A DNA stretch of 64,000 nucleotides, taken from contig NZ_LQIN01000012.1 in NCBI RefSeq assembly GCF_001500065.1, positions 372,001-436,000 on the forward strand, given 5' to 3'. Origin of the DNA: Mycobacterium sp. IS-3022. Lineage in GTDB: Bacteria; Actinomycetota; Actinomycetes; Mycobacteriales; Mycobacteriaceae. Under the pieces are notes generated by a model that was not told the DNA's origin, made no database searches, and saw only the letters and a program-made list of their open reading frames with translations. The translations under genes were made by a program, and so were the position numbers. Shown piece after piece: positions 27,378-41,318 of this stretch (the first letter of the stretch is position 1; each line of letters begins with the position of its first letter).

Positions 27378-29056
27378 CTCAGGTCCGCCTCGTCTGCTCG
27401 TAGTGCCCACGTAGCGAAACGCTCACCATGCTCGCGTTGTTTCACGAAGTTCCGGACGACGCGGTCGATGTAGTCGCCGAGTTCAGAGGACAGCACCTTG
27501 TGCTGGCGCAGCTTGCGGCCGAAACCGCTGTCCAGACCGAGGCTGCCGCCCAGGTGCACCTGGAAACCCTCGACCGAACCGCCGTTGCCGTCGTCGACCA
27601 TCTGGCCCTTGAACCCGATGTCGGCGACCTGGATGCGCGCGCACGAGTTCGGGCAGCCGTTGATGTTGATCGTGATCGGCACGTCGAGCTGGGCGTTGAT
27701 GTCCTCGAGCCGCTTCTCCAGCTCGGGAACCAGCCCCTGGGCCCGGGTACGCGTCTCGGTGAACGACAGCTTGCAGAACTCGATGCCGGTGCAGGCCATC
27801 AGGTTCTTGCGCCAGTGCGACGGCTGCGGCGGCAACCCGAGCGCCTCGAGACCGGCCGCCAGTTCGTCGACCTTGTCGTCGGGCACATCGAGGATGATCA
27901 ACTTCTGGTAGGGCGTGAAGCGGATCCGGTCCGAGCCCGCCGCTTCGGCGAGATCGGCGACCTTGCTCAGGATCGTGCCGGAGACGCGGCCCGCGACCGG
28001 CGCGACACCGACGGCGTTGTGTCCGTTCTTGAGCTTCTGGATGCCGACATGGTCGATCGGGTGCTTGACCGGTTCGGGGGCGGGCCCGTCGATGAGCTTG
28101 CGCCCCAGGTACTCGTCCTCGAGCACCTGGCGGAATTTCTCCACGCCCCAGTCCTTGATCAGGAACTTCAGCCTTGCCTTGGACCGCAGCCGCCGGTAGC
28201 CGTAGTCGCGGAACACCGCGGTGACGGCCTCCCACACGTCGGGCACCTCGTCGAGCGGAACCCACGCGCCGAGTCGCTGCGCCAGCATCGGGTTGGTGGA
28301 CAGGCCGCCGCCCACCCACAGATCGAGCCCCGGGCCGTGTTCGGGATGGTCGACCCCGATGAACGAGACGTCGTTGACCTCGTGGGCGACGTCCTGCAAT
28401 CCGGAGATCGCGGTCTTGTACTTGCGTGGCAGGTTCGAGTACTCGGGATTGCCGATGTAGCGACGCACGATCTCGTCGAGCGCAGGCGTCGGATCGAGGA
28501 CCTCGTCGAGCGACAACCCCGCCAGCGGCGAGCCCAGCATGCCGCGCGGGCAGTCCCCGCAGGCCTCGGTGGTCTGCAGCCCGTGTGCGGCCAGCCGCTC
28601 CCAGATCTCGGGCACGTTCTCGATCTCGAGCCAGTGATACTGCAGGTTCATCCGATCGGAGATGTCGGCGGTGTCGCGGGCGAACTCGGTGGAGATCTCG
28701 CCGAGCGTGCGCAGTGCGGCGGCGGTGAGCGCCTTGCCGTCGCAGCGCACCCGCATCATGAAGTACTTGGCCTCGAGCAGGTCGGCGTTCTCGTCACCGG
28801 TCCAGGTACCGTCATAGCCCTGCTCACGCTGGGTGTACAGGCCCATCCAGCGGAAGCGGCCGCGCAGATCGGTCTTGTCGATGCCGTCGAAGCCGGTCTT
28901 GGAATAGACGTCGACGATGCGGGCCCGCACGTTGAGCGCGTCATCGTCCTTCTTCAACTGCTCGTTGGCGTTGAGCGGTTCGCGGTAGCCGAGTTTCCAC
29001 TGGCCCTCGGCGCGGGGGCGTTTGGCGGGCTTGGCCTTGGATTCCGCTGTGGTCAT
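27374..29056 (-). CDS. sirA: Ferredoxin-dependent sulfite reductase
   Basis: A 560-residue sulfite/nitrite reductase. The [4Fe-4S]-siroheme ligands are CTGIEFCKLS near residue 430 and NGCPNSCARIQ near residue 470. The N-terminus resembles M. tuberculosis SirA (NirA, Rv2391), where a Tyr-Cys crosslink near the active site occurs (family knowledge, not checked here). It makes sulfide from sulfite for cysteine synthesis. It heads an operon with cysH and the siroheme chelatase, joined by GTGA overlaps. Translation is probably set by a Cys-rich leader ORF and a hairpin covering its ribosome site. Confidence 0.93.
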   Translation of the reverse strand: MTTAESKAKPAKRPRAEGQWKLGYREPLNANEQLKKDDDALNVRARIVDVYSKTGFDGIDKTDLRGRFRWMGLYTQREQGYDGTWTGDENADLLEAKYFMMRVRCDGKALTAAALRTLGEISTEFARDTADISDRMNLQYHWLEIENVPEIWERLAAHGLQTTEACGDCPRGMLGSPLAGLSLDEVLDPTPALDEIVRRYIGNPEYSNLPRKYKTAISGLQDVAHEVNDVSFIGVDHPEHGPGLDLWVGGGLSTNPMLAQRLGAWVPLDEVPDVWEAVTAVFRDYGYRRLRSKARLKFLIKDWGVEKFRQVLEDEYLGRKLIDGPAPEPVKHPIDHVGIQKLKNGHNAVGVAPVAGRVSGTILSKVADLAEAAGSDRIRFTPYQKLIILDVPDDKVDELAAGLEALGLPPQPSHWRKNLMACTGIEFCKLSFTETRTRAQGLVPELEKRLEDINAQLDVPITININGCPNSCARIQVADIGFKGQMVDDGNGGSVEGFQVHLGGSLGLDSGFGRKLRQHKVLSSELGDYIDRVVRNFVKQREHGERFATWALRADEADLR

Positions 29057-29062
29057 GGTCGT

Positions 29063-29079
29063 GGCTCCTCTGTGGAGCC
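29063..29079 (-). promoter_or_regulatory. Hairpin sequestering the sirA Shine-Dalgarno
   Basis: On the coding strand GGCTCC-ACAGA-GGAGCC forms a perfect 6-bp stem whose 3' arm contains the ribosome site GGAG, 8 nt before the sirA ATG. A closed stem would block initiation, which fits attenuation controlled by the upstream leader ORF. Confidence 0.65.
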
Positions 29080-29159
29080 GGATCGCGCGTCATCACCGGG
29101 GCTGTCCGGCGGCGCAGATCCGGCGGCCAGCTGAAATACAGGTGGGCAGGTCTACGGCG

Positions 29160-29255
29160 TCAGGGCAGACAACAACAGCTACAGACGCGCTTGAAATCGA
29201 CATGCCGCCGCGCCACCAGGGCTACACGCTGGGGGAAGCTGCGGACGGCGGTCAC
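29160..29255 (-). CDS. Cys-rich leader peptide (uORF) of sirA-cysH
   Basis: A 31-residue ORF ending HVDFKRVCSCCCLP and then TGA, with Cys codons TGT AGC TGT TGT TGT shortly before the stop. Its GTG lies 7 nt after a CACAAT -10-like box, so it is probably leaderless. It ends 103 nt before sirA, whose ribosome site is inside a perfect hairpin. This is the second Cys-codon attenuator in the window and matches the leader known upstream of sulfite reductase genes in M. smegmatis. A GTG 13 codons downstream is an alternative start. Confidence 0.8.
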   Translation of the reverse strand: MTAVRSFPQRVALVARRHVDFKRVCSCCCLP

Positions 29256-29262
29256 GTGCCCA

Positions 29263-29268
29263 ATTGTG
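29263..29268 (-). promoter_or_regulatory. -10 box for the sirA leader transcript
   Basis: Reads CACAAT on the coding strand, 7 nt before the leader ORF GTG. Similarity to TATAAT is 4 of 6. Confidence 0.4.
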
Positions 29269-29413
29269 CCACGGACACCGACATATGCCCTAACCGGGCA
29301 GAATATACGGTCACGGTGAGCAGAAACCGCGTATCGAGGCCGCGATCACGCAGCAGAGTACGAGTAGGCGCCTGCGTGGCTGCGATCTCGCGCCCAGGCG
29401 GACAATCGTTGGC

Positions 29414-30586
29414 ATGACCCGAACCGCCCCGGCTGAGTTGCCGGCCGTCGCGCCCACGCCGGGGCGGCCGTTCGGCGTCTACATCCACGTGCCGTTCTGC
29501 GCCACCCGCTGCGGTTACTGCGACTTCAACACCTACACCCCCGCCGAGCTGGGCGGCGCCGACCCCGCCCAGTGGCTGGTCGCGCTGCGTGCCGAGCTGC
29601 CGTCGGCGGCACAGCGGCTGGGCAGCGCGCCGCAGGTCGACACCGTGTTCGTCGGCGGCGGCACGCCATCCCTGCTGGGCGGCGCGGGCCTGGCCGCGGT
29701 GCTCGACGCCGTGCGCACGCATTTCCCGCTGGCGCCCGACGCCGAGGTCACCACCGAGGCCAACCCCGAGTCGACCTCGCCGCTGCTGTTCGACCAGCTG
29801 CGCGAGGCCGGATACACGCGGGTCTCGCTGGGGATGCAGTCGGCGGCGCCCCATGTGCTGGCGGTGCTGGACCGCACCCATTCACCGGGCCGCGCGCTCG
29901 GCGCGGCGCGGGAAGCCCGGGCGGCCGGGTTCGAGCACGTCAACCTCGACCTCATCTACGGCACACCGGGGGAGTCCGACGACGACCTGCTGCGCTCGGT
30001 CGACACCGTCATCGAGGCCGGGGTCGATCACGTCTCGGCCTACGCGCTGGTCGTCGAGGACGGCACCGCGATGGCCCGTCGGGTCCGCCGCGGCGAGCTC
30101 GCACCGCCCGACGACGACGTGCTGGCCCGCCGCTACGAGCTGCTCGACGCACGCCTGACGGCGGCTGGTTTCGACTGGTACGAGGTCTCCAACTGGAGCC
30201 GCCCGAGCGGTGAATGCCTGCACAACATCGGCTACTGGAACGGCGGCCAATGGTGGGGCGCAGGGCCCGGGGCGCACGGCTTCGTCGGCGGGGTCCGATG
30301 GTGGAACGTCAAGCATCCCAACACGTATGCGCAAATGCTGGCCGACGGCCGGCTACCGGTGGCCGACTGTGAGCAGCTCGACGCCGAGACCATGCACATC
30401 GAGGATGTGATGCTGCGGGTGCGGCTGCGCGACGGGCTGCCGACGAGCTTGCTGACCGAATCCGAACGGCGGCGGGCCGACAGCGCCGTCGCCGACGGGC
30501 TGCTGACCCCGGTGGCCGACCGGCTGGTGCTCACCGGTCGCGGCCGCCTGCTGGCCGACGCCGTGGTCCGCGATCTGCTCGATTAG
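29414..30586 (+). CDS. hemW: Radical SAM protein HemW (HemN-like)
   Basis: A 390-residue radical SAM protein. CATRCGYCDF near residue 29 is the CxxxCxxC motif that holds the [4Fe-4S] cluster. VYIHVPFC before it, FVGGGTPSLL, and ANPESTSPLLFDQL are HemN/HemW blocks. The CxxxCxxC-Asp-Phe pattern and the shorter length mark HemW, a heme chaperone, not coproporphyrinogen dehydrogenase, although M. tuberculosis annotations use hemN for Rv2388c. The 157-nt gap before it carries the divergent sirA leader promoter. Confidence 0.88.
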   Translation: MTRTAPAELPAVAPTPGRPFGVYIHVPFCATRCGYCDFNTYTPAELGGADPAQWLVALRAELPSAAQRLGSAPQVDTVFVGGGTPSLLGGAGLAAVLDAVRTHFPLAPDAEVTTEANPESTSPLLFDQLREAGYTRVSLGMQSAAPHVLAVLDRTHSPGRALGAAREARAAGFEHVNLDLIYGTPGESDDDLLRSVDTVIEAGVDHVSAYALVVEDGTAMARRVRRGELAPPDDDVLARRYELLDARLTAAGFDWYEVSNWSRPSGECLHNIGYWNGGQWWGAGPGAHGFVGGVRWWNVKHPNTYAQMLADGRLPVADCEQLDAETMHIEDVMLRVRLRDGLPTSLLTESERRRADSAVADGLLTPVADRLVLTGRGRLLADAVVRDLLD

Positions 30587-30692
30587 ATGCGGCGAGTGCC
30601 CGCAACGTGACCGGCACCACCTCCGAGCGGTCCGCGTAGATCCCAAAAACCAGCCCGGATATGCCAGTATTGCGGCCATGGCGTGTGGATTC

Positions 30693-30711
30693 TTAGGCAA
30701 GGCTATCCAGA
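30693..30711 (+). promoter_or_regulatory. IdeR-like iron box upstream of the 6-MSAS gene
   Basis: TTAGGCAAGGCTATCCAGA matches 14 of 19 positions of the IdeR consensus TTAGGTTAGGCTAACCTAA. It ends 18 nt before the PKS GTG, the usual place for iron-dependent repression in mycobacteria. This ties the PKS to iron limitation. Confidence 0.6.
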
Positions 30712-30729
30712 GTCCGGGACTCACCTGAC

Positions 30730-35925
<5,196 letters not shown>

Positions 35926-35956
35926 CCGGACACATCGCGTTCTGACCCCCGGCCAG

Positions 35957-36008
35957 ACTGAAGTCATGCACGAAAAGACGCCGGCGGAATCTGCTGCACA
36001 ACTTCAGT
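35957..36008. terminator. Inverted repeat between convergent PKS and mbtA
   Basis: ACTGAAGT (35957-35964) and ACTTCAGT (36001-36008) are perfect complements, with further TGCA pairing inside. The repeat lies between the two converging stops and is a probable bidirectional terminator. Confidence 0.5.
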
Positions 36009-36037
36009 TTCGGCAGCCCAAGGTGAGATGACCCGCC

Positions 36038-37720
36038 TCAGGACACCAACTGCGAGACCACCTTCTTCTTGTCGACCTTGCCGACCGCCGTCTTGGGCAG
36101 CGACGGCAGCGGCGCCAGCACGTCGGGCCTGCAGTGCGCCGAAACGCCGCGCTCGTCGAGGTACTTGTTCAGCTCGGCGAGCGTGATCGGCGTTCCCTTG
36201 AAAACAACTGCTGCGCAGATCTTCTCGCCGAGGTACTCGTCGGGCAGGGCGACCGCGGCCGCGGCGTAGACCGCCGGGTGCGCGAACAGGTGCTCCTCGA
36301 GATCCGACGCCGACACCGTCTCACCGCCACGGTGGATGACATCCTTGATACGACCGGTCACCTCGACGTAGCCGGCCCGCGGACCGTCGGCGAAGATCCG
36401 CACCCGGTCACCGCTGCGGTAGAAGCCGTCGGGAGTGAACGACCGCGCGTTCGCCTCGTCGGCGCGGTAATAGCCGTTCAGCGTGTAGGGCCCCCGGACC
36501 AGCAGCTCGCCTTCCTGTCCGGGTGCCACCTCAGCGCCGGACTCGTCGACCACGCGCATCTCGTCGTGCGGCGACATCGGCCTGCCCTGCGTGTTGACCA
36601 CGACGTCGACCGGATCACCGGGCCGGGTGAAGTTCAACATTCCCTCGGCCATCCCGAAGATCTGCTGCAGTCCCGGCGTGAGCCCGGACAGGATGTACTC
36701 GGCCTCCTGCGGCGTCATCCGGGACCCGCCGACTTGCACCAGGCGCAGCGACGTCGGCAGCACGGGTTCCCACTCGCAGGCCTGGGTCCACACTTTGGCC
36801 AGCGCGTTGACCAGGGCAGTGACCGTCACCTTGTGGCGGTCGATCAACGCGAACGCGGCTTCGGGGCTGGCGTCGGTGGTGAAAACCGAGGTGGCGCCGA
36901 CGGTCATCGAACCCAACAGGCCGGGGCACGCCAACGGGAAGTTGTGCCCGGCGGGCAACACGACGAGATAGACGTCGTCACCGGTCAGGTGGCACTCCTG
37001 TGCGCTCGTCCTGGCGGTGTAGAGGTAGTCGTTGTGCGTGCGGGCGATGAGTTTCGGCAGACCCGTCGTGCCGCCCGACACCAACAGCAAGGCGGGCACA
37101 TCGGGGTCGACGGGCCCGCGCTCGGGCAGTGGGCCCTCGAAATCGGCCAGCGCGGACCAGGATTGGAACCGGCCCGGCTCGCCGTCGACGAATACGTGGC
37201 GCAGCTGCGGGTTGTCCCGGACCAGGTCCTCGGCCAGTTCGCGGTAGTCGAAGCCGGCGATCGAGTCGGGCACGATGAGGCCGACGGCACCGCTGACCAT
37301 GGCGAAGTGATTCAGTTCGGCGGACCGGTGCCCCGGCAGGCACATGACCGGTACGACGCCGGCGCGCAGCACGCCGAACAGCGTGACGGCGAACTCGCAG
37401 GTGTTCGGCAGCTGCAGAAGCATCCGATCGCCGGGGGCGATGCCGCGGTCGGCCAGCGCCGCCGCGATGCGGTCGGCCCGCGCGTCCAGGTCGGCAAACG
37501 TATAGCTGACGTCGGGGTCGATGACCGCGGTGCGCGCCGGCCACGCCGCGGCGGCGTCGCGCAGGATCGAGTCGAGCGGCTCACCGGTCCAGTAGCCGGC
37601 CCGTCGGTACTCCTCGGCGCGGTCGGGCGGGAACGGCACGAACCCCGTCATGAGGTCGCCGGAATCGCTGTGTCCAAGCGGCCGATCTCCTGGTGCGCGC
37701 TGCTCGAAACCGGTGCTCAT
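36038..37720 (-). CDS. mbtA: Aryl acid-AMP ligase MbtA (salicylate or 6-methylsalicylate activating)
   Basis: A 560-residue stand-alone adenylation enzyme (family length about 565). Motifs: LLLVSGGTTGLPKLIARTH near residue 190 (A3), QQIFGMAEGMLNFTR near residue 333 (A5), GRIKDVIHRGGETV near residue 435 (A8) and LPKTAVGKVDKKK near the C-terminus with the catalytic Lys (A10). In the known pathway it makes salicyl-AMP and loads the aryl carrier of MbtB. Here the neighbouring 6-MSAS suggests that 6-methylsalicylate is the acid. The ATG at 37720 (MSTGFEQRAPG) is preferred; upstream codons run into the mbtB promoter. It is divergent from mbtB. Confidence 0.9.
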   Translation of the reverse strand: MSTGFEQRAPGDRPLGHSDSGDLMTGFVPFPPDRAEEYRRAGYWTGEPLDSILRDAAAAWPARTAVIDPDVSYTFADLDARADRIAAALADRGIAPGDRMLLQLPNTCEFAVTLFGVLRAGVVPVMCLPGHRSAELNHFAMVSGAVGLIVPDSIAGFDYRELAEDLVRDNPQLRHVFVDGEPGRFQSWSALADFEGPLPERGPVDPDVPALLLVSGGTTGLPKLIARTHNDYLYTARTSAQECHLTGDDVYLVVLPAGHNFPLACPGLLGSMTVGATSVFTTDASPEAAFALIDRHKVTVTALVNALAKVWTQACEWEPVLPTSLRLVQVGGSRMTPQEAEYILSGLTPGLQQIFGMAEGMLNFTRPGDPVDVVVNTQGRPMSPHDEMRVVDESGAEVAPGQEGELLVRGPYTLNGYYRADEANARSFTPDGFYRSGDRVRIFADGPRAGYVEVTGRIKDVIHRGGETVSASDLEEHLFAHPAVYAAAAVALPDEYLGEKICAAVVFKGTPITLAELNKYLDERGVSAHCRPDVLAPLPSLPKTAVGKVDKKKVVSQLVS

Positions 37721-37788
37721 GGCGGATGCGGCCCCTCGGGGTAGGTGTGTTTGGTGCCTCGAATATAAGGTAGCGTTCCCGGGGTTAG

Positions 37789-37807
37789 TTAGGGCAGCCT
37801 GTACTAA
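37789..37807 (+). promoter_or_regulatory. IdeR-like iron box in the mbtA-mbtB intergenic region
   Basis: TTAGGGCAGCCTGTACTAA matches 13 of 19 consensus positions, including both outer half-sites. It ends 13 nt before the mbtB GTG. The divergent mbtA start is about 70 nt away, so one site may control both directions, as in M. tuberculosis. Confidence 0.65.
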
Positions 37808-37820
37808 TCTGGAGGATCGC

Positions 37821-40800
37821 GTGGGTGTTGGTGAGACGGGTTCGGCGTCGACGGAAAACGCCGCCTCTCCGGGACCGGCCGACCGCACCGTCCGCGAGGA
37901 GGTCGCCGAACTCCTCGGCGTGAATCCCGACGACGTCGACCCCGAGGCCGACCTGATCGCGTCTGGCCTCGATTCGATTCGCATGATGTCGCTGTCCGGG
38001 CGCTGGCGCAAACAGGGCATCGACGTCAACTTCGCCGCGCTCGCCGAGAACCCGACCGTCGCAGCATGGTCGGCGCTGGTGTCCGACCGATCCAGCCACG
38101 GTGGCCCGGATCGGGTGGTCGAAGCCGCGCCCGCCGGCGACGAGGACGAACCGTTCCCATTGGCGCCCATGCAGCATGCGATGTGGTTGGGCCGCAACGA
38201 CGATCAGCAGCTCGGCGGCGTGGCCGCGCACCTGTACGTCGAGTTCGACGGCGCCGGGGTCGACCCGCAGCGGTTACGGTGCGCGGCGACGAAACTCGTT
38301 GCCCGCCATCCGATGTTGCGCGTCGAGATCCTCCCGGACGGCACGCAGCGGATCGGCGAGCGCGGCCTGCCCGTGACAGTCCACGACCTGCGCGACCTGG
38401 AGCCCGAGGCGGCCGAGCAGCGCCTCGAGGCCATCCGGCATGAGAAGTCGCATCAGATCCTCGACGGCGATGTCCTCGAGTTGAGCCTGTCGCTGCGCCC
38501 GGACGGACGGACGCGGCTGCACGTCGACATGGACATGAACGCCGCGGACGCGGTGAGCTACCGCAAGTTCATGGCCGACCTCGCGGTGTTCTACCGCGGA
38601 GGCGACCTGCCCGACCTCGGTTACACCTACCGTGAATACCGGACCGCGCTGACCGCTGCGGATCCGGGACCGTCCGCAGACGACCTGCAGTGGTGGGCCG
38701 AGCGGATACCAGAGCTACCCGAATCGCCTGCGCTGCCGCTCATTCCGCCCGCCGAACAGCAGGACCCACGGCGCAGCGTGCGGCTCTGGCACATCTTCGA
38801 CGTCGGGACCCGCGACGCCCTGTTCGCCGCCGCGCACCGCCGTGGGATCACACCCGCGATGGCCGTCGCGGCCTCGTACGCCAACGCGCTGGCCCGGTGG
38901 TCGAGCGGTCCGCGGTTCCTGCTCAACCTGCCGATGTTCGGCCGTGAGCCGTTCCATCCCGACGTCGAGAAGCTGGTCGGCTGCTTCACGTCGTCGCTGA
39001 TGCTCGACATCGACCTCGCCAACACGCGCACACCCGCGCAGCGGGCCCGGGCGGTGCAGGAGACGCTGCACAACACCGCGCGGCACTCCAGCTACTCGGG
39101 GCTGTCGGTGCTGCGCGACCTCGGCCGTCACCGGGGCAACCAGGTGTTGGCGCCGATCGTCTACACCAGTGCCCTCGGCCTCGGCGACCTGTTCGCCGGG
39201 GAGGTCACCGACCAGTTCGGCGCTCCGGTGTGGACGATTTCGCAAGGGCCGCAGGTGCTCATCGACGCGCAGGCGACACCGCTCGTAGACGGTCTGATGA
39301 TCAACTGGGACGTGCGCGTCGACGCGTTCCGGCCGGGCGTCGCGGACGCGATGTTCGCTTACCATCTCGCGGAGCTGACCCGGCTCGCCACCGACGATGC
39401 GGCCTGGGACGCGCCGGATCCGCCCGCCGTGCCGGAGGCGCAACGGGCCGTGCGACAGGCGGTGAACGGCACGACAGCGCCCAGCGGTGAGGCGATCCAC
39501 GACGGCTTCTTCCGCAACGCGCTGGTCGGGCCCGACGCGCCCGCGGTGTTGAGCCGGGACGGCGAGCTGACCTACGGCGAACTGCGCGACCGCGCGCTGG
39601 GCGTCACCGCAGCGTTGCGCGACAACGGCGTTGCGCCCGGTGACCTGGTCGCGCTGGTCGGCCCGAAGTGCGCCGAGCAGATTCCCGCGGTGCTCGGCAT
39701 CCTGGCGGCCGGAGCCGCCTACCTGCCGATCGGCGCGGACCAGCCCGCGGAGCGCACCGCGCGGATCCTCGACGCGAGTGCGGTGTCGGCGGTGCTGCTG
39801 TGCGGCGGCGCCGATGCGGTGCGCGCCGACGTGCCGGTCCTCACCGTCGCCGAGGCCACCGCCCGTGACACCGACCGGCAGCCCGCCGATGTCGACCCGA
39901 ATGCGCTTGCCTACGTGCTGTTCACGTCGGGCTCGACCGGCGAACCGAAGGGTGTGGAACTGACCCACGACGCGGTGATGAACACCATCGAGTTCGTCAC
40001 CGACCACTTCGGCATCGACACGGGCGACCGCAGCCTGGCGCTGGCGTCGCTGGAAGCCGACATGTCGGTGCTGGAGATCTTCGCGATCCTGCGCGCGGGC
40101 GGTGCGGTCGTCGTGGTCGACGAGGATCAGCGTCGTGACCCCGACGCCTGGGCGCGGCTGATCCAGCAGCACGGCGTGACGTTTCTGAACTGGATGCCCG
40201 GGTGGCTCGACATGCTGCTCGAGGCCGGCGCAGACCGGCTGGCAGGACTTCGGGTGGTGCTGCTCGGCGGCGACTGGGTGCGCCCGGAACTCGTTCGGGC
40301 GCTGCGCGAGTCGGCGCCGAAAGTGCGCGTCGCGGGTCTCGGCGGCGCGACCGAGACGGCCGTGCACGGGACCATCTGCGAGGTCGACGACCCGCCCGCG
40401 CACTGGACTTCGGTGCCCTACGGCACACCGTTGCCGAACAACGCCTGCCGCGTGGTGGCCGCCGACGGCAGCGACTGCCCCGACTGGGTGCCCGGCGAGT
40501 TGTGGTTCACCGGACGCGGCATCGCCCGCGGATACCGCGGGCGGCCCGATCTGACCGCCGAGAAGTTCGTCGAACACGAGGGCCGAACCTGGTACCGCAC
40601 CGGTGATCTCGTGCGTTACCTGCCCGACGGCGCACTCGAGTTCGTCGGTCGCGTCGATCACCGGGTGAAGATCAGCGGTTACCGCATCGAACCCGGCGAG
40701 GTGGAGGCCGCGCTGAAGCGGGTCGGGGGAGTCGACGCGGCGGTCGCCGCGGTCATCCCCGGTGATCGCGATGTGCTGGCTGCGGTGGTGCGCACCGACG

Positions 40801-41318
40801 ACCAGGCCGTCGACGCGCGAGCCGTCACGGCGGCGATGGCCGAACTGGTTCCGGCGCACATGATCCCGAAGGTCATCGTGGTGGCCGACCGGATCCCGTT
40901 CACCGTCAACGGCAAGATCGACCGGAAGGCCGTCGCGCGTCTGCTCGCCAACGCCGAACCGCCTGCGGCACAAGCTTATCGAGCGCCGGCCAGCCCGCTC
41001 GAGTCCGCTCTGGTGGCGATCGTGGCCGAGGTACTCGACATCGAGGCCGACAAGGTCGGCGCCGACGACGACTTCTTCTCCCTCGGCGGGGATTCCGTGC
41101 TGGCGACCCAGGTGATCGCCCGCGTCCGGGACTGGCTCGACACCCCGACCGTGTTGGTCACCGACATGTTCGCCGCCCGATGTGTGGCGAAGTTGGCCGA
41201 GCGACTGCTGGCCCGGGAAGCCGACAGTGAGCGCCTCGACGCCGTCGCCGAGGTGTACCTCGAGGTGGCCGAGATGGACAGCGCGGCCGTGCTGTCCGAA
41301 CTCGAATCCTCAGCGTAA
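37821..41318 (+). CDS. mbtB: NRPS MbtB (ArCP-Cy-A-PCP), no thioesterase domain
   Basis: A 1165-residue NRPS. The N-terminal aryl carrier has Ser52 in SGLDSIRMM. A cyclization domain (residues about 100-530) has DMNAADAVS, the DxxxxDxxS motif that replaces HHxxxDG. The adenylation domain has LFTSGSTGEPKGVE near residue 700, and a carrier has Ser1092 in LGGDSVLA. It joins the aryl acid to Ser or Thr and closes the oxazoline ring. The M. tuberculosis protein is longer (about 1400 residues) with a C-terminal thioesterase that is missing here; a free thioesterase gene follows in the cluster. The GTG at 37821 sits 5 nt after GGAGG. The 3' end overlaps a gene on the other strand by 9 nt. Confidence 0.93.
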   Translation: MGVGETGSASTENAASPGPADRTVREEVAELLGVNPDDVDPEADLIASGLDSIRMMSLSGRWRKQGIDVNFAALAENPTVAAWSALVSDRSSHGGPDRVVEAAPAGDEDEPFPLAPMQHAMWLGRNDDQQLGGVAAHLYVEFDGAGVDPQRLRCAATKLVARHPMLRVEILPDGTQRIGERGLPVTVHDLRDLEPEAAEQRLEAIRHEKSHQILDGDVLELSLSLRPDGRTRLHVDMDMNAADAVSYRKFMADLAVFYRGGDLPDLGYTYREYRTALTAADPGPSADDLQWWAERIPELPESPALPLIPPAEQQDPRRSVRLWHIFDVGTRDALFAAAHRRGITPAMAVAASYANALARWSSGPRFLLNLPMFGREPFHPDVEKLVGCFTSSLMLDIDLANTRTPAQRARAVQETLHNTARHSSYSGLSVLRDLGRHRGNQVLAPIVYTSALGLGDLFAGEVTDQFGAPVWTISQGPQVLIDAQATPLVDGLMINWDVRVDAFRPGVADAMFAYHLAELTRLATDDAAWDAPDPPAVPEAQRAVRQAVNGTTAPSGEAIHDGFFRNALVGPDAPAVLSRDGELTYGELRDRALGVTAALRDNGVAPGDLVALVGPKCAEQIPAVLGILAAGAAYLPIGADQPAERTARILDASAVSAVLLCGGADAVRADVPVLTVAEATARDTDRQPADVDPNALAYVLFTSGSTGEPKGVELTHDAVMNTIEFVTDHFGIDTGDRSLALASLEADMSVLEIFAILRAGGAVVVVDEDQRRDPDAWARLIQQHGVTFLNWMPGWLDMLLEAGADRLAGLRVVLLGGDWVRPELVRALRESAPKVRVAGLGGATETAVHGTICEVDDPPAHWTSVPYGTPLPNNACRVVAADGSDCPDWVPGELWFTGRGIARGYRGRPDLTAEKFVEHEGRTWYRTGDLVRYLPDGALEFVGRVDHRVKISGYRIEPGEVEAALKRVGGVDAAVAAVIPGDRDVLAAVVRTDDQAVDARAVTAAMAELVPAHMIPKVIVVADRIPFTVNGKIDRKAVARLLANAEPPAAQAYRAPASPLESALVAIVAEVLDIEADKVGADDDFFSLGGDSVLATQVIARVRDWLDTPTVLVTDMFAARCVAKLAERLLAREADSERLDAVAEVYLEVAEMDSAAVLSELESSA

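Noticed and set aside
27428..29134. Open frame antisense to sirA (568 codons)
   Set aside because: No domain recognised; sirA on the other strand has unmistakable siroheme/cluster motifs.
37765..37783. Possible second IdeR box between mbtA and mbtB
   Set aside because: Best alignment gives only about 10 of 19 matches, too weak to list as a site.
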